NCBI GenBank assembly: GCA_036507695.1
Contig: DATCIR010000050.1
Coordinates: 1-44,592 of the forward strand
Direction: 5' to 3'
Origin: JAKEGK01 sp036507695
GTDB lineage: Bacteria; Pseudomonadota; Gammaproteobacteria; SZUA-152
DNA: 44,592 bases
Shown here: positions 24,275 to 32,486 of the stretch, one piece after another
How positions within the stretch are numbered: position 1 is the stretch's first letter
Layout of the letters: every line of letters starts with the position of its first letter
Made by a program: the position numbers and the translations under genes
The notes under the pieces: generated by a model
What the model was told of the DNA's origin: nothing
The model's database searches: none
Seen by the model: the letters and a program-made list of their open reading frames with translations, nothing else

Positions 24275-25027
24275 TTATTTTTGTTCCGGAATGCGGTTGT
24301 TACCGATTGTCGTCATTTCGGCTGAAGTCAGAAATGTCGCCAGGTTGTGTATATCGTCATCCGTAAGATTCTTGGCGACTGCCTGCATCTGCGCCATGGG
24401 ATCATTAGCCCGGGAACCGTCACGCCATTTCTTCAACTGATTAACAAGGTACACGTATTTTTGACTGGCCAGGCGGGGATACACCGGAAACACACCGCGC
24501 GTGTTATAACCGTGACAGGAATGACATGCAGGAATACCCCGCTCGACGGAACCAAACTGCGCCAGATTCTTGCCCATGTAACGAATACCCACCGGCACCG
24601 AACCCAATTCCTTCACCGCCGCCATATCTGAACCTGCATTGGGGCCGCCAAGACTAGCCGCATACGCCGCTACGTCTTTGCGATCCTGCGGGGTCAGGCC
24701 TTTCGCATTGTTATTCATGATAAACATGGTGGTATCCTGGCGTTTATCGGTCGCAAAATCTTCCAATTGCTTAATCATGAAAACCACACCCTGTCCCGCC
24801 AGCCGCGGCGTACCCATCGCATCATCACCCAATCCTTCATTACCATGACAGGTAGTGCAGGCCGGGACATCACCTTTACCTTCATTAAATATTTTCTTGC
24901 CGTTTTCCAAATTACCAAAATCACTGTAGGAAACGGTAGCACTTGCAAAGCTGCCGGACGCTGACACCATTGCCGTCACCGCAAGGATTGCTGTTACTAT
25001 CGCTGTTATTTTTGTTGAACGCCGCAT
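24275..25027 (-). CDS. Diheme cytochrome c4-type protein
   Basis: 250-aa precursor from the ATG at 25027; GGGAGG lies 9 bases upstream, and a GTG at 25036 would abut it. The signal peptide ends near ASA (about residue 30). Two class I domains: C57-TT-C60-H61 with the GNEGLGDD loop and C168-HS-C171-H172; YAASLGG follows the first. Tandem domains of this size are typical of c4, a periplasmic electron donor to cbb3 and related oxidases. It has its own terminator and probably feeds the nearby complex. Confidence 0.92.
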   Translation of the reverse strand: MRRSTKITAIVTAILAVTAMVSASGSFASATVSYSDFGNLENGKKIFNEGKGDVPACTTCHGNEGLGDDAMGTPRLAGQGVVFMIKQLEDFATDKRQDTTMFIMNNNAKGLTPQDRKDVAAYAASLGGPNAGSDMAAVKELGSVPVGIRYMGKNLAQFGSVERGIPACHSCHGYNTRGVFPVYPRLASQKYVYLVNQLKKWRDGSRANDPMAQMQAVAKNLTDDDIHNLATFLTSAEMTTIGNNRIPEQK

Positions 25028-25204
25028 TGGAAACACCCTCCCGATTTAAAAATCTGCCCGCTTTGACACACGTTGTTATGAATAACGACGCCGTACTTTA
25101 CGACGCTGTACTTTTCGATGCCATAACCAATTAATCTGTATCTTACCGTCACTTAACTGTATCCTATTTCAGAACCTTGTTGCAGTTGCGCGCCCGCCAT
25201 TACC

Positions 25205-25252
25205 GTGACTTGAGTCGTGACTTGAGTCGTGACTTGAGTCGTGACTTGAGTC
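25205..25252. repeat. 12-bp tandem repeat, four copies
   Basis: GTGACTTGAGTC is repeated four times without change at 25205-25252, with a degenerate fifth start after it. It lies about 180 bases upstream of the c4-type cytochrome gene. Confidence 0.93.
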
Positions 25253-25352
25253 GTGAAATGAACCGCCACTTGATTCCCCGTAATCCCGACTCCGGTGGCA
25301 GCTAATATACGCGTGACGAAACAGCTTTGGATAAATAATACTGCGCTATTTT

Positions 25353-25404
25353 TCTTGAAACTTTATCTTGAAACTTTATCTTGAAACTTTGTCTTGAAAC
25401 TTTG
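25353..25404. repeat. 13-bp tandem repeat, four copies
   Basis: CTTGAAACTTTAT occurs twice and CTTGAAACTTTGT twice in direct succession (25353-25404). The array lies between the c4-type cytochrome gene and the 30-aa ORF. Confidence 0.93.
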
Positions 25405-25468
25405 TCTACTGCTTAAAACCGTTCGAATGACAAAGTATTGCTTGCGCTAAAAACGGTTATTACAGTTA

Positions 25469-25561
25469 TTAGGAATTTTTCTTTAACATGTATGCAGCAA
25501 CACCGAATGCCACTGCGGTAACAATTAAATATGTAATGAAGATTTCACCGTTAGTTAACAT
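25469..25561 (-). CDS. Very small membrane protein, 30 aa
   Basis: The ATG at 25561 is preceded by a near-perfect ribosome binding site (GAGGAGGGG, about 5-10 bases upstream), strong evidence for translation. Product: short N-terminus MLTNGEI, a single helix (about residues 7-25) and the basic end KKNS. Size and form match small oxidase subunits such as CydX- or CcoQ-type proteins, and the neighbours are respiratory. It is too short for family assignment. Confidence 0.7.
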   Translation of the reverse strand: MLTNGEIFITYLIVTAVAFGVAAYMLKKNS

Positions 25562-26018
25562 ACAACCCCTCCTCAATAACCCGCTATTAAATAATAAATT
25601 GCTAACAATAAATTGGGCGTTTTTATATCATGACACAAGGCATGTGACAACTGTGTGCAATACTATATCACTCATCCTGCCGCAGGCCAACAATCTGCCT
25701 TCATGGTTGCCGCGGGTACGCCTTATGGCGCAACATCATGCCGCAATTATCGAAAAATCGCCACATTACAAACGGCATCGCAATTGACATTAAGTAAATA
25801 ACTTATTTAACTTTATCGCAGCGGCGTATCCTTACACATCTTTATATCCATGTAAACCTGCGGGATAATTTGATCTGTATCCATACCTACGCTCATACTC
25901 ATATACGATATAACTAACTTTGTTTAAACCAACTACAGATTAAACATAGTATAAGAAATACTTTTTTATCTATACCTGATGGAATAACTCGAGTATTGAC
26001 ACTCATAAACTGACTATC
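25562..26018. other. 457-base AT-rich divergent intergenic region
   Basis: Between the 30-aa minus-strand ORF and the plus-strand MotA/ExbB-like gene. AT-rich; no further ORF, hairpin terminator or tandem array was found, apart from one FNR-like site at 25870-25883. Confidence 0.6.
25870..25883. promoter_or_regulatory. Weak FNR/CRP-family-like half-palindrome
   Basis: TTGAT-CTGT-ATCCA differs from the FNR consensus TTGAT-N4-ATCAA at one of ten defined bases. It lies about 310 bases from the 30-aa ORF and 136 bases from the channel gene. A chance match in AT-rich DNA is possible. Confidence 0.25.
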
Positions 26019-27002
26019 ATGATTCAACGCGGTTATCGAGCCTTGGTTTTATGGATTGCCTGGAGCGCAGTGGCAATTGTCTTCTATGCCAGCATCTATC
26101 AGGACACCGATGTCTGGAAGTTTGTCGAACAAGACTCATCAAGAATCACATGGGGAATTATCGCGTTATTTGCGGTGGGAATTGTTACCAGTTTTGCCCT
26201 CACCGTATTACTCACCCTGGAATCCATCAAGGTCGATTACCTCGAGTCCGTCGCAAAACAAACCGGCTGGCTGGGTGTGCAGGAAAGCGATAAACGGTTT
26301 TGCGTCGCTAATTTTTTTAATTCGCTGAAAACTGTAATGACCAACAACGGGGAGTTGAACATAGAAGCATTGGTCGAGGTTGAATTTGCGGTGTACCGCC
26401 GGACCGCACAGGCACTGGAGGTGATCGGCAATTTATTAATCACCCTCGGACTGGTTGGCACTGTCGTGGGCCTGACACTGACCCTGACCGGGCTCACCAG
26501 TTCGCTGGAGGCATTGGGTCATGATCAGGAACAACTGCTGCGTGGTTTGCGTGGCGCCATGGGCGGAATGGGCACCGCGTTCTACACCACGTTACTGGGA
26601 TCGGTTTTAGGCGGCGTTCTGCTTCGGGTCTATGGCCACATCGACGAAAATGGCGTTGATAGCCTCGAAAACGCCTTGACGCGAATTTGCCTGGTTTATT
26701 GTTCCGCCGACTTCAAACCATCCACGGAACGTGATATCCGCGCCTTGAATCAGGAAGTCCAGATATTGACCCAAAAAGTCGAATATTTAAAAAGTGTACT
26801 CAACGAATCCAAATCTGCCGTTGCGGATTTCGCAACGGAGTTAACTGAATTACAGCAGCGGGAAACCCGGTCTCACTCCCTGGAAGATACCATTAAACTG
26901 CGCAAAGATTATTTGGAAACGCTGCGCCAGGAATTTCAGCTCAAACGCATGATTCGCGGCGCATGGTGGAAGGCTTTTATAAAAGGATTTCGCAAAACCT
27001 GA
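26019..27002 (+). CDS. MotA/TolQ/ExbB-family proton-channel protein with cytoplasmic coiled coil
   Basis: 327-aa inner-membrane protein. TM1 (about 8-26), TM2 (about 44-66), a cytoplasmic loop (about 70-130), then the conserved pair of helices in LEVIGNLLITLGLVGTVVGL (about 134-153) and GAMGGMGTAFYTTLLGSVLGGVLL (about 179-202). This is the MotA_ExbB core that lines the ion path. A soluble C-terminal region (about 205-327) includes a likely coiled coil at 243-300. The next gene supplies the one-TM partner with the Asp. No flagellar, TonB or Tol genes are nearby, and the tail is longer than in TolQ or ExbB. Confidence 0.88.
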   Translation: MIQRGYRALVLWIAWSAVAIVFYASIYQDTDVWKFVEQDSSRITWGIIALFAVGIVTSFALTVLLTLESIKVDYLESVAKQTGWLGVQESDKRFCVANFFNSLKTVMTNNGELNIEALVEVEFAVYRRTAQALEVIGNLLITLGLVGTVVGLTLTLTGLTSSLEALGHDQEQLLRGLRGAMGGMGTAFYTTLLGSVLGGVLLRVYGHIDENGVDSLENALTRICLVYCSADFKPSTERDIRALNQEVQILTQKVEYLKSVLNESKSAVADFATELTELQQRETRSHSLEDTIKLRKDYLETLRQEFQLKRMIRGAWWKAFIKGFRKT

Positions 27003-27048
27003 GCAGCGCAAGTTAACGTGTGCATAACCTAACTGGCAGCCCCGTGTA

Positions 27049-27840
27049 ATGACTATGACAAGAAAACGCCGTTCGCTACCCCCGAATATTCACGAAAGCT
27101 TTTCCGACATCGCCTTATTGATGCTGGCCACATTCGTGTTTCTGCTGGTTATGATCATGATTACATCCAAGCTGGCTGAAGAAAATCAGCTTCCCCGGTT
27201 AAAGGCCAGCGTCTCCGATTTGGAGAAAAAACTGGAAAACGCCGAGTCCATTAACCGGCGTCTGTTGGGCGATCTGAACAGCATGGTCAATATGACCGTT
27301 GAATCTCAAATGGAACATTCCCTCGAAGCCGTCGGCTTGGGCAAGAACAGCAAAAACCGCAAGGACTTTGACCTGTTTGTGCATGGCTTGGAAAACATTC
27401 CCGGTGAAAGCCTGCACCTGATCGTTGACGGCACGGGTTCCATGCACGGCGCAACCACGTTTTTAATTCCGGTACTGCGCGTGATTGTTATTCGCTCCGG
27501 CAAACGCCTGGATGCAATCACTTGGTTTTCTGATGGCAACGCGGCAACGTACCAAGGCACCATGGGCAGCATGTTCGATAACCTGATGAGTGGCGCGCCG
27601 TTCATCGGATCCCAGGAAACCATCGGCAAGGCATTTCGTCACGCCGCCCGCGAAGCGCCCGTTCCGGGCGCTTATTTGCTGATTGGCGATGAACCCAGTG
27701 ACGACACGATCCATCCTTCCGATATTCCCAGCCCGGTGTTTGCCATCCCTATTGGCAAGGAGAATCCTGATACCGCGTGGGCCTACCGCAAATTGGCGGA
27801 AGAAACCGGCGGCAAAATGCTGCAGCTGGAATTTCAGTAG
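27049..27840 (+). CDS. MotB/ExbD-like one-TM protein with periplasmic vWA-like domain
   Basis: 263 aa. N-terminus ESFSD20-IALLMLATFVFLLVMIM: an Asp at the start of a single helix (21-40) as in MotB, TolR and ExbD, where it carries protons. A coiled-coil-like linker follows (about 46-90), then a vWA-like domain (about 106-260) with the MIDAS-like D127-G-T129-G-S131-M, a possible second motif at E190-T191 and D214 in LIGDEPSDD. Normal MotB proteins have an OmpA-like peptidoglycan-binding domain instead. It lies 46 bases after the MotA/ExbB-like gene. It probably uses proton flow to move or open a periplasmic metal-binding domain. Confidence 0.85.
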   Translation: MTMTRKRRSLPPNIHESFSDIALLMLATFVFLLVMIMITSKLAEENQLPRLKASVSDLEKKLENAESINRRLLGDLNSMVNMTVESQMEHSLEAVGLGKNSKNRKDFDLFVHGLENIPGESLHLIVDGTGSMHGATTFLIPVLRVIVIRSGKRLDAITWFSDGNAATYQGTMGSMFDNLMSGAPFIGSQETIGKAFRHAAREAPVPGAYLLIGDEPSDDTIHPSDIPSPVFAIPIGKENPDTAWAYRKLAEETGGKMLQLEFQ

Positions 27841-27955
27841 AAATCGCCATCGCTGTTTCAGCCAACAATCACTTGCTGTAGAATTCACCCCTCGGCAGGC
27901 AAGGTAACCGCAGCCGATAGAATCCCTGCATGTTCACAGACATTCAGTTTTTTCA

Positions 27956-27981
27956 TAACCTGACATCGTAACCTGACATCG
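27956..27981. repeat. 13-bp exact direct tandem duplication
   Basis: TAACCTGACATCG is present twice in a row (27956-27968, 27969-27981), 13 bases before the start of the next gene. Confidence 0.9.
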
Positions 27982-27994
27982 ACAGTATCCCGTA

Positions 27995-29485
27995 ATGCGC
28001 TATCCAGTAATATTTGATCGTATCCCCAAGTCCGCCTGGTACCTATTGAGTATGTGCGTCTGGGGCGGCGCCGTTATCGGCTTCCAGTTGATCCGGTTTA
28101 CCGCTTATAACCTGGATGAAGGCGCCGCCATGGCCTTGCTGCTGAATTGGTCCGTTTCCGACCAGGTGGTGAATCCAGTGACCACCTTTGGCGGACCGGA
28201 TTTTCGCGCCTTGCTGTTCATACCCCTGGGACTGTACTGGCCTGGCAGCATGGTTGCGGCGAAAATTCTTAGCTTGATTTTTTGCTTTATCGCCGCGTTG
28301 TTCCTTTTTCGCTGGAGCAGTGAAACCGGCGATAAGGAATCGGCATTGGTCGCCACTGGCTTATTGCTGATAACACCGGTGCTTATTTATCTCGCCGATA
28401 CGATCAACACCGGGTCTTTTCTGCTGGCCGTGTTTGGCGCCGGTATGTATCTCGACAAAAAATACCGCGCTTCGCCGCACAGTGTCAGCGGCCTGTACTT
28501 CACCCAGATGCTGGTGATCGCCGTGTCGGTCACATTACACCCGATGGGATTGGCCTATCCTCTGGCGCTCGCCTGGCAGTGGTACAAGAACCCCAAATCG
28601 GACCAGCAGAAAAAACAGGTGTGGACAGGCATCGGGATTACCGTGTTAATCATTCTAGTCATGCAAACCGGCTGGATCGCGATTGCCTGGGGCCGCAACC
28701 CGCTCACTGCATTGGATAACGCGGTTATGGGCTATAACTTGCGCGAAACCGACACCGCGCATTGGATCGCAGGCGCGGTTGCCGCGGCGCTCCTGGCGTT
28801 ACTTATTTACCGCGACTTCACAACACTCACCCGCAACCTGTTGGGCAGTACGCTTTTGTTCAGTGTTTTTATTGGTTTGAGCGCAGCGGACCAGAACTGG
28901 GCCATGATCGCCATCGCCTTATTACTGTATCGGGGCATACCCGCCCTGATCGCCTTTAACAAATCCATCCGGGTACCGGGCTTTATCGGCCAACGCGGCC
29001 TGGTTTTTTTTGCCATCATGGCGGTATCCCTGTTGTTTATGCAGGCAGACAAAAGTTATGCGCTGCAAAAAATGAGCGGGGCGCTCACCCCGCGCGACCA
29101 GCTGATCCAACGCCTGGCGGAAGAAGCGGCGGATCCCGGCCAACCGTTCCTGGCGGCGAGCCAATGGCCTGCGCAAACCATGATTGTCTGCCGGCGGGAC
29201 GTTTTCAAGCTGCCCCCGGCGCGCGCAAACAGCCAGGAGTTTCTAAAAAGCCTGGGCAGCATAACGCATATCGTGTTCGATCATCGCGATATCAACAATC
29301 ACGCACTGGCGCGCAATATTGCCGACCTCGGCGGTTACACAGCAACGGTCGATATCCAAACCTCTGGCGTGATTGTAAAAATACGCGCATCCGCGGACGA
29401 ACCGGCCGATAATGCCGGTAACGGGATTGATTCAAGCGGGAGAAATCCGCAGGACACTGGCAAGCAGCCTCCCTCTACAAATTAA
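27995..29485 (+). CDS. GT-C-like polytopic membrane protein (possible glycosyltransferase)
   Basis: 496 aa with about ten to twelve helices. An early periplasmic loop carries YNLDEG (Asp41-Glu42) and NPVTTFGGPDFRALLFIPLG. This matches the Asp/Glu-containing first loop and P-rich segments of polyprenyl-phosphate-dependent GT-C enzymes such as ArnT or PMT. A soluble C-terminal domain (about 365-470) follows. No other cell-wall or glycan gene adjoins, so the acceptor is unknown. It ends in a proline/asparagine-rich tail. Confidence 0.7.
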   Translation: MRYPVIFDRIPKSAWYLLSMCVWGGAVIGFQLIRFTAYNLDEGAAMALLLNWSVSDQVVNPVTTFGGPDFRALLFIPLGLYWPGSMVAAKILSLIFCFIAALFLFRWSSETGDKESALVATGLLLITPVLIYLADTINTGSFLLAVFGAGMYLDKKYRASPHSVSGLYFTQMLVIAVSVTLHPMGLAYPLALAWQWYKNPKSDQQKKQVWTGIGITVLIILVMQTGWIAIAWGRNPLTALDNAVMGYNLRETDTAHWIAGAVAAALLALLIYRDFTTLTRNLLGSTLLFSVFIGLSAADQNWAMIAIALLLYRGIPALIAFNKSIRVPGFIGQRGLVFFAIMAVSLLFMQADKSYALQKMSGALTPRDQLIQRLAEEAADPGQPFLAASQWPAQTMIVCRRDVFKLPPARANSQEFLKSLGSITHIVFDHRDINNHALARNIADLGGYTATVDIQTSGVIVKIRASADEPADNAGNGIDSSGRNPQDTGKQPPSTN

Positions 29486-29553
29486 TTAGTTGATTAGTGG
29501 ATAAAACGCGGTTCCGGGCAGCGGCAGCACCAGGGAAAAACCGGTTTTGCCCC

Positions 29554-29804
29554 TTAACCCGCATTTCTCACCAGGCGACCTCCTGTTACTTAAAAACAGG
29601 CTGGATAAACAAACGGCTATGCCATTTGAACGTTTTACACAGTGTGTCACTCTCCGGTTTATCGCGGTTCTGACTTGTCTTCGCGTCCGCAAGCTTGCTC
29701 TTCACTCAAGTGGTAGCTACGGCTACCACTTTCGCTCCAGAGCGGCGCCTGCGAACACGAATCCTGCGCCAGCTCCCGCGATCCTGGTGAGAAATGCGGG
29801 TTAA
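29554..29804. mobile_element. MITE-like element with 22-bp perfect terminal inverted repeats
   Basis: Left end 29554-29575 begins TTAACCCGCATTTCTCACC; the right end 29783-29804 is its exact reverse complement over 22 bp. The interior has an imperfect palindrome at about 29680-29761, centred on AAGTGGTAGC/GCTACCACTT with loop TACG (29708-29731). No ORF of use and no transposase. It fills the gap between the GT-C-like gene and apaG. A clear target duplication was not found. Confidence 0.8.
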
Positions 29805-29854
29805 CGGTATTATTCCACTTGCAAGCCCGCGCCTATTCAGTTCAAATATGCTCC

Positions 29855-30238
29855 ATGGAAACCAGTGACCAATATAATATCGCGGTAGACGTTGAAACCT
29901 CCTATCTGGAGGAACAATCCGCGCCTGAGATGAATCGATTTGTATTTGCCTACACGATCACCATTCGCAATGAAGGCAGTTTGCCCGCCAAGCTATTAAC
30001 CCGGCATTGGATTATCAATGACGCGAACGGCAATACCCAGGAAGTGCACGGCGAAGGCGTTGTCGGCGAACAACCTTACCTCAAGCCCGGCGAATCATTT
30101 CAATACACCAGCGGCACCGTCATTGAGACCCCGGTTGGCAGCATGGAAGGCAGTTATCAAATGCTGTCAGAAGACGGCACCCCGTTTGACGCCGACATCC
30201 CCGCGTTTACGCTATCCTTGCCTCACAAGCTGCATTAA
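29855..30238 (+). CDS. apaG: ApaG family protein
   Basis: 127 aa from the ATG at 29855 (METSDQYNI). A TTG at 29819 would add 12 residues not seen in the family. One ApaG (beta-sandwich) domain fills the protein: VDVETSYLEEQSAPE, RFVFAYTITIRNEG, TRHWIINDANG, the GVVGEQPYLKPGESFQYTSG motif and GSMEGSYQM. Family members bind Co/Mg or pyrophosphate-containing ligands; the E. coli gene is linked to cobalt resistance. It usually lies by ksgA/apaH, which are not here. Confidence 0.93.
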   Translation: METSDQYNIAVDVETSYLEEQSAPEMNRFVFAYTITIRNEGSLPAKLLTRHWIINDANGNTQEVHGEGVVGEQPYLKPGESFQYTSGTVIETPVGSMEGSYQMLSEDGTPFDADIPAFTLSLPHKLH

Positions 30239-30325
30239 GGTTGGTTGTTACGAATAATTGTTTGTAACAATTGTTATTTCTGTGGGTCTTCCGAAGAATC
30301 AGTGGGTAGCTTAACACCGGTATTC

Positions 30326-30485
30326 AACGCAAAGACGCCATGACGCAAAGGAAACCGGATTATTTTTAAAGAACTGTAGTGTACTGTTTTTTGAACTCCG
30401 GATAGGGCGGCCCACCGCGGTTGGCAACGGATAAGGTTGCACTAAGTAATAGTTTGAATTCTTTGCGACTTCGCGCCTTTGCGTT
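30326..30485. repeat. Imperfect inverted repeat with AACGCAAAG arms
   Basis: The 25-bp arm AACGCAAAGACGCCATGACG... at 30326-30350 pairs with 30461-30485 with five mismatches (both contain AACGCAAAG and CGCAAAG). The spacing of 110 bases and flanking GTGGG/CCCAC hint at a larger element (about 30284-30520). It is noncoding and lies between apaG and the methyltransferase gene. Repeats with the CGCAAAG motif are common in environmental bacteria. Confidence 0.65.
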
Positions 30486-30535
30486 AACGTTTTTTCAGGG
30501 TTGGATTGCCCACAGATTTTTCTGACGAGGCTTAT

Positions 30536-30574
30536 CGGTTACGACATTCGGTTACGGCATTCGGTTACTACACT
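30536..30574. repeat. 13-bp tandem repeat, three copies
   Basis: CGGTTACGACATT, CGGTTACGGCATT and CGGTTACTACACT follow each other at 30536-30574, upstream of the methyltransferase start. Confidence 0.85.
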
Positions 30575-30625
30575 CTCTGTTACGAAGTTGATGCTGCCGC
30601 GTGAGCTAGGCGGTCTGACATTGCC

Positions 30626-31234
30626 ATGGGACTTAAACACAGTTACACATTAATTGCGCCGTTTTACGACCTGGTCGTGGAAAAAGCCACGCATGCCATC
30701 CGGAAAGCCAGCCTGCAACAGTTAACGCAGCTGTCCCGCCCGGGTGACAGCATCCTGATCACCGGTATCGGCACGGGACTGGATATACCCCACTTACCGT
30801 CAGACCGGCAGTATACGGGTATCGATCTGACACCCGGCATGCTAAAGAAAGCGCAGCTCCGCAAAGCCGATGTCAACATTAACCTGCAATTAGCGGATGC
30901 CATGAATCTCCCGTTCAGGGACGCATCTTTTGATTTGGTCGTGATGCACCTTATTCTGGCGGTGGTGCCCAATCCGCAACGTGCCTTGCAGGAAGCGCAG
31001 CGCGTCACCAAAACCCACGGCCATGTGCTTATTCTGGATAAGTTTCTGAAGCCCGGCCAATTGGCGTTACTGCGCCGGCTGGCCAATCCCATTATCCGGC
31101 ACATCGCCACCCAGACCACGGTGGTGTTTGAACACCTCTTGGAAGAATGTCCGTCACTGGCTCAAATCGAGGATGTACCGGTGTTGGCGGGAGGATGGTT
31201 CAGAAGAATTGTACTGCAAAAAACCCAACACTAA
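30626..31234 (+). CDS. Class I SAM-dependent methyltransferase (UbiE/PmtA-like)
   Basis: 202 aa, soluble. Methyltransf_11-type fold: motif I LITGIGTGLDIPHL (about 45-58), acidic strand end TGID near residue 71, motif II-like DASFDLVVMHLILAVVPNP (about 98-116) and the post-motif VLILDKF. The motif I spacing and the opening HSYTLIAPFYDLVVEKAT resemble phosphatidylethanolamine N-methyltransferases and UbiE-like enzymes, but the substrate is not determined. It converges with a small lipoprotein gene, whose stop overlaps its own by 4 bases. Confidence 0.88.
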   Translation: MGLKHSYTLIAPFYDLVVEKATHAIRKASLQQLTQLSRPGDSILITGIGTGLDIPHLPSDRQYTGIDLTPGMLKKAQLRKADVNINLQLADAMNLPFRDASFDLVVMHLILAVVPNPQRALQEAQRVTKTHGHVLILDKFLKPGQLALLRRLANPIIRHIATQTTVVFEHLLEECPSLAQIEDVPVLAGGWFRRIVLQKTQH

Positions 31235-31428
31235 CGTTCAATATTTTCCAGCTGCTGACGCTTTTTTTCCTCCGCCTGCTGAATCACAGCATTGACATCC
31301 TGCGCCCGCTCCAGGGCCCGCTGCTGACCGGAAAGAAAATGCTCTTGGTTTTTCTCGTCATCGGCTTTGGAACACGCCAACAGCGTCACGCCTATTATTA
31401 TCAGTAAAAATAGTTTCAGTGGTTTCAT
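31231..31428 (-). CDS. Small lipoprotein, 65 aa
   Basis: A signal sequence with lipobox LLAC (Cys19) is followed by a short helical, coiled-coil-like mature part (about residues 26-65) rich in Gln, Glu and Lys. The overall form resembles small outer-membrane lipoproteins such as Lpp-type spacers, but the heptad pattern is short. The stop overlaps the methyltransferase stop by 4 bases, with opposite strands. The role is unknown. Confidence 0.75.
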   Translation of the reverse strand: MKPLKLFLLIIIGVTLLACSKADDEKNQEHFLSGQQRALERAQDVNAVIQQAEEKKRQQLENIER

Positions 31429-31518
31429 AAGTTTGGCCTCGCGCCGGAAGTCTAATTACAGCTGACTGGTATTTTATCGACTCTAACAGCGGAAACTGCA
31501 ATGATTTTTGTGACGTAC

Positions 31519-32193
31519 TTAAAATTTATAACTCGCGCCCAGGCTTGCCATGGAAATACTGAATGCGTCCGCATCGATAAGCTGCATAATCTCCAGATTG
31601 ATATAGATATCCAGAGGCGCTTTATATGCCGCGCCCAGCCCGTAAGAAAGGCTCGATTGCGTGTCGTCCTGGAGAAAAATTGTATCTCCGTCCAATTGCG
31701 CAACGGCAATTCCCAGCAATCCATATACCGATACATAGTCCGAAAATTCATGGGTTGCCCGCGCATAGATACCCGCATAATAATTGATGCTCAGTGATAC
31801 ATTCTGGCCGTTCACGGTATTGGAATCATCGGTCACATCAAAACCAAAGTGACTTTCCACCGCCACCACGGGAATACGGTCGGGGAACAGAATCACCCCC
31901 ACCTTCGCCCGCATATTGATCGGATTGTAGGTGACTCCTAATGCATCCATACTGGAAAAGTTCAGGTCCGCGCCCGCGTACGCCACCTTTTCTCTGGCTA
32001 CTTCGGCTTGTGCTTGCTCTTGTTCCTGAGGCCCTTGCTCCCGCGACCTTTGTTCCTGAGAACTTGGCTCCTGAGTCCTTTGATCCTGAGGGATTGGTTC
32101 CTGAGGGATTGGTTCCTGAGGAGATGGTTCCTGAGCAAGAGCGTGATTGGCAAAAGCCAACAGCGCATGCAAAGCCAGCACTGCCCAAACCAT
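31519..32193 (-). CDS. Outer-membrane beta-barrel protein with Gln/Glu/Pro repeat region
   Basis: 224 aa from the ATG at 32193, where a clean signal peptide begins (MVWAVLALHALLAFANHALA). A TTG-start frame reaching 32250 would put it internally. A low-complexity region follows with units of the type QEPIP and QEQ. The rest (about 70-224) is a chain of amphipathic strands ending in a terminal aromatic (SLGASYKF), as in OmpA- or Porin_4-like barrels of about eight strands. DNA in the repeat part has 15-bp units, so copy number could vary in frame. Confidence 0.78.
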   Translation of the reverse strand: MVWAVLALHALLAFANHALAQEPSPQEPIPQEPIPQDQRTQEPSSQEQRSREQGPQEQEQAQAEVAREKVAYAGADLNFSSMDALGVTYNPINMRAKVGVILFPDRIPVVAVESHFGFDVTDDSNTVNGQNVSLSINYYAGIYARATHEFSDYVSVYGLLGIAVAQLDGDTIFLQDDTQSSLSYGLGAAYKAPLDIYINLEIMQLIDADAFSISMASLGASYKF

Positions 32194-32486
32194 CCTGGAT
32201 TGACATCGCAAACTGTACACCACGCACCCCTTATCACGAATTATTGACAACGAATTGTTTAAGCAAAATCAGTTTAAAGATATTATCTGTTGCCACGGCA
32301 AGTTATGTCTACCGATACTTTATGCTACGCAACAACAAATTGCCAAACTCCATAATAGTTATCAAATCTCGCTGCAAGACACGCTGGCGTTACGAATATC
32401 CCATCCGGCGATATTCGTTAGGATATTGCAGTTGTTGATGCGGAAAAATAGTCTTTGTGGTTTTTTGATGTGTTGCGCGGGTTTTG

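Noticed and set aside
26019..27840. Zorya-type anti-phage system
   Set aside because: ZorA/ZorB share the MotA/MotB plan, but there is no ZorC/ZorD-like gene, the second protein lacks the OmpA-like domain, and neighbours are ordinary metabolic genes.
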